This document shows, piece by piece, positions 1 through 5,639 of a stretch of 5,639 bases of DNA. The stretch is taken from NCBI GenBank assembly GCA_927798505.1, contig CAKMNE010000099.1, positions 1 through 5,639 on the forward strand, written 5' to 3'. How positions within the stretch are numbered: the stretch's first letter is position 1; every line of letters starts with the position of its first letter. A model generated the notes under the pieces. It was not told where the DNA came from and ran no database searches. It worked only from the letters and a program-made list of their open reading frames with translations. Source of the DNA: an uncultured Bacteroidales bacterium. Its GTDB lineage: Bacteria; Bacteroidota; Bacteroidia; Bacteroidales; UBA932. The translations under genes were made by a program, and so were the position numbers.

Positions 1-37
1 AAAATGCCCGGCAACAGGAAAGGACCTGCTGCCGGGC
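1..37 (-). terminator. Rho-independent terminator of the minus-strand operon
   Basis: A 13-bp stem (arms 6-18 and 25-37) closes a 6-base loop (19-24). Read on the minus strand the stem is GC-rich and is followed by ATTTT (5-1), the expected U-tract. The single imperfect pair (14/29) is A-C on the + strand but becomes a G-U wobble on the minus strand, so the hairpin is better formed in minus-strand RNA. No T-run follows on the + strand, so it should work in one direction only. It lies about 30 bases past the stop of the DUF308/HdeD-type gene and probably ends that transcript. Confidence 0.85.
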
Positions 38-67
38 GGTTAGTTAGTGTATTGTTAAGAGAGATTA

Positions 68-637
68 TCAGAAGGACTGGTCGTCAACCCAAGGATTGTC
101 GTTGAGGCGTTTCTCAAAGCGGTTGATTGAGCAAAGGGCGATGAAATAGACAACTCCTACTATAATCAAGCCTATTCCGAGAATAGTGCTGAGTGCTGCT
201 CCTCCAAAACTTGGAGTGCCGATAGAGATGAATCCGAGCACGGCAGCAATGATTCCCAAACTCAGATTGAGCCACCAGAGCCTGAACCCGATTTTCTTGT
301 AGTCAAAGGAGCGGATGGCCAGGTTGATTCCCTCGATGATGAGGAAAACGGCAAAGATTATTGGCAGCATGGTGGCAAAAGCCAGGTCGTGTCTCAAGAA
401 AAAGAGACCCAGAAGGATTTGCAGAATTGATGAAAGCAGTATGCTTCCGCTCTGCGGGAAATAGCCCTTGAGGTTGAACCAGTTCAAAAGTGTTGCAATT
501 CCGGATATGAGGGTAAGTAACCCTAGAATCCATGCAAGGGAAACGAGAGTGGACATCGGCCTGAGAATGCATATGATTCCGAGGGCTGCGAAAGCCGCTC
601 CGGTGATGCCCATGTAAATTTTTCTGCTAGGTAACAT
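68..637 (-). CDS. DUF308/HdeD-family integral membrane protein
   Basis: This is a complete 189-residue inner-membrane protein. Six hydrophobic segments are visible at about residues 8-26, 31-52, 64-81, 86-108, 120-139 and 147-170. They form three helical hairpins with glycine-rich first helices and a proline or short polar turn between partners (for example P27 and P142). This three-fold repeat and the length of just under 200 residues are typical of the DUF308 family, which includes E. coli HdeD, linked to acid resistance at high cell density. The biochemical role of the family is unknown, so no gene symbol is given. The N-terminus is short and basic (R5, K6); the C-terminal tail after residue 171 is charged and probably cytoplasmic. 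The ATG at 637-635 lies 11 bases after the stop of the upstream gene, so the two are probably co-transcribed. No Shine-Dalgarno site is visible and the gap is A/T-rich, as is usual in Bacteroidota. A terminator follows the gene. Confidence 0.85.
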   Translation of the reverse strand: MLPSRKIYMGITGAAFAALGIICILRPMSTLVSLAWILGLLTLISGIATLLNWFNLKGYFPQSGSILLSSILQILLGLFFLRHDLAFATMLPIIFAVFLIIEGINLAIRSFDYKKIGFRLWWLNLSLGIIAAVLGFISIGTPSFGGAALSTILGIGLIIVGVVYFIALCSINRFEKRLNDNPWVDDQSF

Positions 638-648
638 AGTGATAGTTT

Positions 649-1254
649 TTATTTTAAAGAAATCAGTTTCAGAGTGCCGTCATACTTGTTGGCAAATTCG
701 GCCTTTTGCCATTCATCGCAAAAAATTGCGTCACAGTTGAGTTCTTTCTCCCACACAGGCTCTCCTGAATTAACAAACTCAGCAAGCAATTCCCCTGAAG
801 GGTCTATCAGCCAATATTGTTTTCCTGCATAGGGTGTGTCAGCGGAAGGAGTGAAACTGCGCTGCTCATCTGCAAAACGAACAGTGCCGCTGAGATGCTG
901 AATCTTGTGGTAACGGAGATTCCCCCGCTGGTTTACCAGAATATCTCCAATCTTGAGAGTATCCTTGAACTCACTGGAGGTCCTGTTCCCTATGCTCAGA
1001 CCGGTAAGAATAAGCTTGTCGCCCTTTACTTCCCAGTTGCTGTAACACAGTGTTTTTGTTCCAATTGACTCTGCCATGCCGCTACGGCTCGAAGGAGACT
1101 TTGCTGAAAGTTTGAAACCCTGGATGTATCTGCCGTTACACTCAATCCATTCACCCGTCAAGGGGGTGTTGTCAAAAGCCAGGCAGGAAGCGCCGAAAAA
1201 GGCGGCTGCGCAGAAGGAGATGGTGCCGATTAAAGAGACTCGTAATGAAATCAT
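649..1254 (-). CDS. Exported lipocalin-like protein with an unassigned C-terminal half
   Basis: This is a complete 201-residue secreted protein. Residues 1-26 are a signal sequence: R5, then a hydrophobic stretch 6-23. The sequence G-A-S-C (C24) is a borderline lipobox lacking the usual leucine at -3, so either a lipoprotein or a soluble periplasmic protein (cleavage after A26) is possible. Residues about 33-108 match the lipocalin-like domain common in Bacteroides relatives (resembling Pfam Lipocalin_3): G-x-W at 34-36, G-F at 46-47, then TLCYSNW, a K-G-D-K-L-I-L strand, and S-I-G-N at 87-90. Residues about 120-200 form a second part with SGTVRF, SFTP (133-136) and YWLID (147-151) that I cannot assign with confidence. 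The mature protein has cysteines at 39, 70, 174 and 179, possibly disulfide-bonded. It is the first gene of a two-gene minus-strand unit, and no Shine-Dalgarno site precedes its ATG. The ligand is unknown. Confidence 0.75.
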   Translation of the reverse strand: MISLRVSLIGTISFCAAAFFGASCLAFDNTPLTGEWIECNGRYIQGFKLSAKSPSSRSGMAESIGTKTLCYSNWEVKGDKLILTGLSIGNRTSSEFKDTLKIGDILVNQRGNLRYHKIQHLSGTVRFADEQRSFTPSADTPYAGKQYWLIDPSGELLAEFVNSGEPVWEKELNCDAIFCDEWQKAEFANKYDGTLKLISLK

Positions 1255-1385
1255 AAAATCAATTTATAATCCAACGGGTCTGTTCAATGCAAATTCCGAG
1301 CCGTAATAGAAAAAGAATGACAGGAAGGAGATAAGCCGTGGGGGGTGCCCTGGTTTTGAACAGGAATAAGCTGCTTTAGGGTATT

Positions 1386-1400
1386 GTCAATAATTTTGAC
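1386..1400. promoter_or_regulatory. Perfect dyad GTCAA-N5-TTGAC, possible operator
   Basis: The arms 1386-1390 and 1396-1400 are exact inverted repeats around the 5-base centre TAATT. The dyad directly abuts the best -7 candidate (1401-1408) and contains a second TAnnTTTG match (1391-1398). This is a plausible place for a regulator to act on susC. The arms are only 5 bp and the region is A/T-rich, so chance is a real alternative. Confidence 0.3.
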
Positions 1401-1408
1401 TAAATTTG
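1401..1408 (+). promoter_or_regulatory. Candidate Bacteroidota -7 promoter element for susC
   Basis: TAAATTTG fits the Bacteroidota primary-sigma -7 consensus TAnnTTTG exactly. A second match, TAATTTTG, lies at 1391-1398. The -33 element (TTTG consensus) is weak: the nearest is TTTA at 1375-1378, 22 bases upstream. Transcription would start near 1414-1418 and leave a leader of only about 20 bases before the ATG at 1436. Matches to such an A/T-rich motif arise easily by chance. Confidence 0.4.
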
Positions 1409-1410
1409 CT

Positions 1411-1435
1411 CAATTTATTGATAATACAATAATTG
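1411..1435. repeat. Imperfect AT-rich inverted repeat abutting the susC start codon
   Basis: CAATTTATTG (1411-1420) and CAATAATTG (1427-1435) are inverted copies with one bulged base, separated by ATAATA (1421-1426). The second arm ends directly before the ATG at 1436. If transcription starts at the proposed site, nearly the whole leader would be this weak hairpin. It could be a DNA operator or a translational element; neither is shown. Confidence 0.4.
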
Positions 1436-4342
1436 ATGATAAGATTGAAGCATTGTTTTGTCGTGCTGCTGTTGACGGCGGTATGCTCTGTCGTCCAGGC
1501 ACAGACAAATGTTAGAGTCAGCGGAACAGTCAGTTCCGCGGATGACGGTTTGCCGCTCATCGGCGCCGGTGTAATGGATTCCCAAGGGAACGGAGTCATT
1601 ACCGACCTCGACGGAAAGTACGAGATTATGGTAGAGCCCGGAACCGAGCTCCTGTTCTCTTGCATAGGCTTCGAAGATGAGAAGCATCTGATCCCGAATG
1701 CGGAGTCCCTGGAACTCAATGTGGCAATGCAGACCGAAAGCCTCAAACTCGAGGATGCGGTTGTAATCGCCTACGGAGTGAGAAAGAAGGGAACGGTTGC
1801 CGGTTCAGTATCCACCGTAAAGGCTGACAAGATAGAAAACACCCCGGCTCCGGCCTTCGATCAGGCCCTTCAGGGACAGGTTGCCGGACTCACCGTGCTT
1901 TCATCAACCGGTGAGCCGAGCGCTTCCGCCACCATGGTAATCCGCGGCACCAACTCCATCAATTCCGGCACGGCCCCTCTTTACATTCTGGACGGAGTCG
2001 CCATCTCCGCATCGGACTTCAACACCATCAACCCGTCCGACATCGAGAGCATGTCCGTGCTCAAGGATGCCTCCTCCACTTCCATTTACGGAGCCCGTGC
2101 CTCCAACGGTGTGATTGTCATCACCACCAAGCGCGGCCGCAACACCGACAAGGCAAATGTCAGCTTCAAGGCGCAGGCCGGAGTCTCATCCATAGCCTAC
2201 GGCAAATGGGACCTGATGAACACCGCCGAGCGCATTCAGTATGAAATCGAAACCGGAATGTCCGCCGGTCAGAATTACGACATACTCTCCCAAACCGATG
2301 TGAACTGGCTGGATGCGGTCTACAACAATGCAGCCCTGCTTCACAACTACGAGCTTTCGGTGGCCGGTGCAACGGACAAGACGAATTATTTCGTGTCCGG
2401 AGCCTATTACAATCAGAACGGTATTGCCCCGTCTTCCGGCTTCGAGCGCTATTCTTTCCGCAGCAATCTCGAGCAGAGAATTGGCAAGAATGTGAAAATG
2501 GGAGTGAACACCATGTTCAACTATCAGAACATCATGCAGGCTGACGAAGGCAGTTACACCCTCGTAACCCCTATCTCGGCAGCCCGTTTCATGCTCCCTT
2601 ACTGGAATCCTTTCAAAGAAGACGGCTCTCTTGCCTCCATCAACGACGGCTCCTGGAAGGGCCAGGGTCAGAATCCGCTGGAATGGATAGCCAACAACCC
2701 TGCCAGGTACAAGAAATACAAGGCTCTGGCAATGGGATTTGCGGAAGTGGAGTTCATTAAGAACCTGGTGTTCCGTTCTCAGCTTTCAGCCGACTTTTCG
2801 CATACCACCGGTTTTGGACAGACCTTCCCGAGCTATCTTCCAAACCAGGGCGAGGGAACTGCGTCAAGGTCTTCTTCCGATGCCCTCAATCTCCAGGTTT
2901 CCAACACTTTGACCTACCGTTTCAGCCTGGACTCCCAGCACGATTTCACCTTTATGCTCGGTCAGGAAGGGGAGGATTACCACGCTGAAGGATTCTCTGT
3001 GACCGGCAAGGGTCAGACCAACGATTTCCTCACCGACATAGCCTTCGCAACCAGGGTCACATCCTGGACCAGCTATTCCGACTCGGACTACGCCCGCGTG
3101 TCTTTCTTCGGCAGGGGAGAGTACAGCTACTGCGACAAATACTATTTCGAAGCCTCTCTGCGCACTGACGGCTCTTCGCGTTTCGGAAAGGACAACCGCT
3201 GGGGAACATTCGGAGCGGTGGGCTTCATGTGGAACCTGCGCAATGAGGACTTCGCTTCCGACTGGAGGGACTGGCTGTCCAATGCCCAGCTTTCCTTCAG
3301 CTCCGGAACCGCCGGCAACTCCTCCATCCCGAACTACGAACACCTGGAGCTGATTGGCAGCAACGGCAATTACATGGGCGACAGCGCAATGCGTCCTGTC
3401 CAGCCGGGCAACGACAATCTCAGCTGGGAAAGCTGCTGGACCACCAATCTGGGACTTCACGCCGGATTCTGGAACCGTCTCAATGTGGATTTGGAGTACT
3501 ATTTCAAGTACACCACCGATATGCTTATGGCAGTGCCGCTTTCCTATGCCCAGTCCAACGGCTACGGCTACCGCTGGGAGAATGTGGGAAAGATGGTTAA
3601 CACCGGACTGGAACTCAACGTCTCCGCCGACCTTGTGCGCAGCGCGGATTTCCTCTGGAACTTCAATTTCAACATGGGTTACAATCTCAACCGCATCACC
3701 GAACTCTACAACGGGGTGAGCGAGTATGAGAACGCCAATACCAACACCAAACTCGTCGTGGGCCATCCTCTCGGAGAGTTCTATATGAACCGCTATGCCG
3801 GAGTCAACCCTGCCAACGGAGACGCCCTCTGGTATGACAAGGACGGCAATCTGACCAACGAGCTGCGTGACAGTGACCGCGTGCTGCTGGGCAAGAGCTG
3901 CAACGCCCCTCTTCAGGGTGGTTTCGGAACCATGGTTTCCTACAGGGGCCTCAGCCTCAGCGCCCAGTTCAGCTGGGTAGGGGAGCGCTACATGGTCAAC
4001 AACGACCGTTACTTCGATGAATCCAACGGCCGCTTTGCCACCTACAACCAGTCCCGAAGGCTGCTCGACAGGTGGAAGGAGCCGGGAGACATCACTGACA
4101 TCCCGAGGCACGGAGTCTTCACCGAGTTCGACAGCCGACTGCTCGAAAACGCCTCCTTCCTGCGTCTGAAGAACCTGATGATCGCCTACAGCTTCCCTAA
4201 GCTGCGCATCTACGCGCAGGCGCAGAACCTCTTCACTCTCACTCCTTTCAGCGGCCTTGACCCGGAGGGGGTAAGCAATATCTACGCTGCGCAGTATCCT
4301 ATGTCCCGCCAGTTCACCCTCGGCCTTGACCTCACGTTCTAA
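1436..4342 (+). CDS. SusC/RagA-family TonB-dependent outer-membrane transporter
   Basis: This is a complete 968-residue outer-membrane transporter of usual length for the family. It should import a substrate captured with its SusD-type partner, using energy from TonB-ExbBD. Domains in order: signal peptide about 1-22 (R3, K5, hydrophobic 7-16, V-Q-A before the cleavage site); carboxypeptidase-like regulatory domain about 26-98 (VSGTV at 28-32, PLIGAGV at 40-46, TDLDGKY at 56-62, FSCIGF at 74-79); a VVIAYG stretch at 109-114, where family members carry a TonB-box-like motif; plug about 119-234 with ALQGQVAGL, IRGTNS (169-174), PLYILDGV (181-188) and the family signature LKDASS...IYGARASNGVIVITTKRG at 209-234; then a 22-strand-type barrel ending in a terminal phenylalanine. 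There is no STN domain. TTG at 1433 is also in frame, but ATG at 1436 is preferred. No Shine-Dalgarno site is seen. The susD-like gene follows after 12 bases. The substrate is unknown, so it is not named after the starch or rag systems. Confidence 0.95.
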   Translation: MIRLKHCFVVLLLTAVCSVVQAQTNVRVSGTVSSADDGLPLIGAGVMDSQGNGVITDLDGKYEIMVEPGTELLFSCIGFEDEKHLIPNAESLELNVAMQTESLKLEDAVVIAYGVRKKGTVAGSVSTVKADKIENTPAPAFDQALQGQVAGLTVLSSTGEPSASATMVIRGTNSINSGTAPLYILDGVAISASDFNTINPSDIESMSVLKDASSTSIYGARASNGVIVITTKRGRNTDKANVSFKAQAGVSSIAYGKWDLMNTAERIQYEIETGMSAGQNYDILSQTDVNWLDAVYNNAALLHNYELSVAGATDKTNYFVSGAYYNQNGIAPSSGFERYSFRSNLEQRIGKNVKMGVNTMFNYQNIMQADEGSYTLVTPISAARFMLPYWNPFKEDGSLASINDGSWKGQGQNPLEWIANNPARYKKYKALAMGFAEVEFIKNLVFRSQLSADFSHTTGFGQTFPSYLPNQGEGTASRSSSDALNLQVSNTLTYRFSLDSQHDFTFMLGQEGEDYHAEGFSVTGKGQTNDFLTDIAFATRVTSWTSYSDSDYARVSFFGRGEYSYCDKYYFEASLRTDGSSRFGKDNRWGTFGAVGFMWNLRNEDFASDWRDWLSNAQLSFSSGTAGNSSIPNYEHLELIGSNGNYMGDSAMRPVQPGNDNLSWESCWTTNLGLHAGFWNRLNVDLEYYFKYTTDMLMAVPLSYAQSNGYGYRWENVGKMVNTGLELNVSADLVRSADFLWNFNFNMGYNLNRITELYNGVSEYENANTNTKLVVGHPLGEFYMNRYAGVNPANGDALWYDKDGNLTNELRDSDRVLLGKSCNAPLQGGFGTMVSYRGLSLSAQFSWVGERYMVNNDRYFDESNGRFATYNQSRRLLDRWKEPGDITDIPRHGVFTEFDSRLLENASFLRLKNLMIAYSFPKLRIYAQAQNLFTLTPFSGLDPEGVSNIYAAQYPMSRQFTLGLDLTF

Positions 4343-4343
4343 A

Positions 4344-4350
4344 AAGGAAG
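4344..4350 (+). promoter_or_regulatory. Ribosome binding site of the susD-like gene
   Basis: AAGGAAG lies in the 12-base gap between the susC stop and the susD-like start. It is the only clear Shine-Dalgarno-like site in the window. Two ATGs follow in tandem at 4355 and 4358; spacing is 4 and 7 bases respectively, so the second may be the preferred start. The choice changes only one residue. No promoter or terminator is seen in the gap, which supports co-transcription with susC. Confidence 0.6.
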
Positions 4351-4354
4351 AAAA

Positions 4355-5639
4355 ATGATGAACAATACACTCAAAACGACACTCATCCTTGCGGCATCCA
4401 TGATGCTTTCCTCCTGCCTTGACAAGATGCCGGGGGACTATATTCCAATAGACAAGGGAATGCAGAGCGTTACGGATGCCGAGCAGATAGTCAACGGTAT
4501 ATACAATACCTTCAAGGGCGGCAGCCTCTACAGCGGAAGGCTGGTGCTCTGCCCGGACATACAGGCGGATCTCGTGCACGCCGTGCAGGGAAACTCCAAT
4601 ACCTATGTCAACCTCTGGCAGTGGGACATCAGGTCCGACAACATGGACATAGAGGCGGTCTATTCCGGCCTTTACGACGCAATCGGCCAGTGCAACTACT
4701 ATCTCGACATGGTCGGCCCGCTCAAGGAGAGCCTTACCGACGACGAGCTGATTCTTCAGCTGGATGCCCTTACGGGAGAGACCTATTTCTGCAGGGCCCT
4801 GGCCTACAGCGAGCTCATCAAGCTTTTCTGCAAGGCCTATGAGCCTGCGACTGCCTCTGACGAACTAGGTGTGGTGCTGGCAACCAGCTATTTCGGCGAA
4901 AAGCCAAGCAAGCGCGCCAGCCTCGAGGATTCATATGCCCTGGTGCTCTCCGACCTCGCGAAGGCGGATGCGCTGCTCGACCCTGAGGACAACGGCTACG
5001 ACGCTGTCTATGCCAAAAACGGGGCGGTGCACGCGCTTTGGGCAAGGGTAGCGCTCTATATGCAGGACTGGGACGAGGCAATAGCGCATTCCACCAAGGT
5101 AATAGAGTGCGGAGCCTACCGTCTCGCCGATTGCCACTCCAACTACAGCAGTAGCCAGACCCTGCTTCAGTACCTATGGACCAACGACGCGTCCTACGAG
5201 AATATTTTCAAGCTCGGCTATACCTCCACCTCCTACGGTTCGGCTATAGGTTCGGTTTTTCTGGGTTTCACCCGCGACTACTACTATTACTATCCGGACT
5301 TCGTTCCTTCGCAGACCGCGCTCTCCCTCTACCAGAGCGGTGACCAAAGGTACTCCTGCTACTTCGCAAGCGGACAGACGGGTTACAGCCATCAGCTGAG
5401 TTGCCCTCTGCTTGTCAAGTATTTCGGAAACCAGGCCCTGATTGCGCTCAAAGTCTATCATGTGAGCATGCCGAAGATACTCCGTCTTGCGGAGCAGTAT
5501 CTGATCAGGGCGGAGGCCTACTGTCGCAAGGGAAGCTACTCCAAAGCCAGTGCAGACCTTACCGCTTTGCGTCAAACACGTTATAGTACCGGAGGTAACA
5601 TCTCTGTTTCAGAGTCTGATTGGCTGGATGTTATCTCTG
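4355..5639 (+). CDS. SusD/RagB-family substrate-binding lipoprotein (3' end beyond the window)
   Basis: The frame stays open from ATG 4355 to the window edge: 428 residues and one extra base. SusD proteins usually run to about 470-600 residues, so the C-terminus is missing because of the window, not a mutation. The signal peptide has K7, a hydrophobic stretch 10-18 and the lipobox L-S-S-C, with lipidated C21, so the protein should sit on the outer leaflet of the outer membrane as the lid over the SusC barrel. Family features: a V-N-G-I-Y helix at 46-50; a TPR-like helix GETYFCRALAY at 141-151; ALWARVALYMQDWDEAI at about 227-243 followed by Y-R-L; and the C-terminal LRLAEQYLIRAEAY helix at 376-389, then a D-L-x-x-L-R motif. 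A tyrosine run follows R-D near residue 310. Overall similarity beyond these motifs cannot be judged by eye. The ligand is unknown. It is the second gene after susC, presumably in one operon. Confidence 0.92.
   Translation, partial: MMNNTLKTTLILAASMMLSSCLDKMPGDYIPIDKGMQSVTDAEQIVNGIYNTFKGGSLYSGRLVLCPDIQADLVHAVQGNSNTYVNLWQWDIRSDNMDIEAVYSGLYDAIGQCNYYLDMVGPLKESLTDDELILQLDALTGETYFCRALAYSELIKLFCKAYEPATASDELGVVLATSYFGEKPSKRASLEDSYALVLSDLAKADALLDPEDNGYDAVYAKNGAVHALWARVALYMQDWDEAIAHSTKVIECGAYRLADCHSNYSSSQTLLQYLWTNDASYENIFKLGYTSTSYGSAIGSVFLGFTRDYYYYYPDFVPSQTALSLYQSGDQRYSCYFASGQTGYSHQLSCPLLVKYFGNQALIALKVYHVSMPKILRLAEQYLIRAEAYCRKGSYSKASADLTALRQTRYSTGGNISVSESDWLDVIS

Larger units (their letters stand above)
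1255..1435. other. Divergent intergenic region between the lipocalin-like gene and susC
   Basis: This stretch separates two divergently oriented starts, so promoters for both directions must lie here or further within it. The part next to each start is A/T-rich, while the middle (about 1333-1352) holds a G-run and is GC-rich. A short direct repeat, ACAGGAA, occurs at 1320-1326 and 1360-1366; both copies are soon followed by ATAAGC. Candidate + strand promoter and dyad elements are listed separately. No convincing small gene or RNA was found, and no Shine-Dalgarno site precedes either start. Confidence 0.6.

Noticed and set aside
1260..1293. Possible minus-strand promoter: TTTG (1293-1290) and TATAAATTG (1268-1260) for the lipocalin-like gene
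   Set aside because: Spacing of 21 bases is near the Bacteroidota pattern, but the -7 part fits TAnnTTTG poorly and transcription would begin at about the start codon itself, leaving no leader.
817..1306. Two + strand open frames opposite the lipocalin-like gene
   Set aside because: Both overlap the antisense of a gene with a signal peptide and a recognisable domain; their products look like nothing known.
1387..1746. Minus-strand open frames opposite the start of susC
   Set aside because: They run opposite the signal peptide and regulatory domain of a well-supported gene and show no domain or start signal.
3354..3719. A 121-codon + strand frame inside susC
   Set aside because: It is the out-of-frame reading of the barrel region; composition is rich in T, S, P and W with no domain.
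2864..4579. A 571-codon open frame on the minus strand opposite susC and the start of susD
   Set aside because: It lies wholly opposite two clearly real genes, has low-complexity composition rich in V, E, A, G and H, no recognisable domain, and is explained by the C/G-ending codon bias of the + strand.
5279..5296. Run of tyrosine codons in the susD-like gene as a possible repeat or slippage tract
   Set aside because: TAC and TAT codons alternate, so it is not a strict DNA repeat; aromatic-rich stretches are ordinary in SusD proteins.

Overview
The window looks like chromosomal DNA from a Bacteroidota bacterium, most likely Bacteroidales. The main evidence is a SusC/SusD outer-membrane pair on the + strand: a TonB-dependent transporter with an N-terminal carboxypeptidase-like regulatory domain, followed after 12 bases by a SusD/RagB-type lipoprotein. 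Supporting evidence is a lipocalin-like protein of a type common in Bacteroides relatives, the lack of Shine-Dalgarno sites before most starts, and an upstream TAnnTTTG element of the Bacteroidota -7 type. Genus and species cannot be read from the window.

Layout. Bases 1-37 are a rho-independent terminator that works on the minus strand. Bases 68-1254 hold two minus-strand genes 11 bases apart, probably one operon. The first transcribed (649-1254) encodes an exported lipocalin-like protein with a second, unassigned C-terminal half. The second (68-637) encodes a six-helix DUF308/HdeD-type membrane protein. Bases 1255-1435 are a divergent intergenic region that must hold the promoters for both directions; a candidate -7 element and two AT-rich dyads lie just before the + strand gene. 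Bases 1436-4342 are the complete susC-like gene. Bases 4355 to the window end are the susD-like gene, which is cut off by the window edge with no stop.

How the genes work together. The SusC-like barrel and SusD-like lid should form one nutrient-import complex in the outer membrane, taking up a glycan, glycopeptide or peptide. No glycoside hydrolase, peptidase, sensor or sigma factor lies in the window, so the substrate cannot be assigned. SusC has no STN domain, so signalling through its own ECF sigma/anti-sigma pair is unlikely. The minus-strand pair shows no sign of belonging to the uptake system. It looks like a separate envelope or stress-related unit that shares only the intergenic region. 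I found no RNA gene, CRISPR array, insertion sequence or clear novel system. The points most worth a second look are the dyads at the susC start, the unassigned C-terminal half of the lipocalin-like protein, and the change in base composition across the divergent junction.
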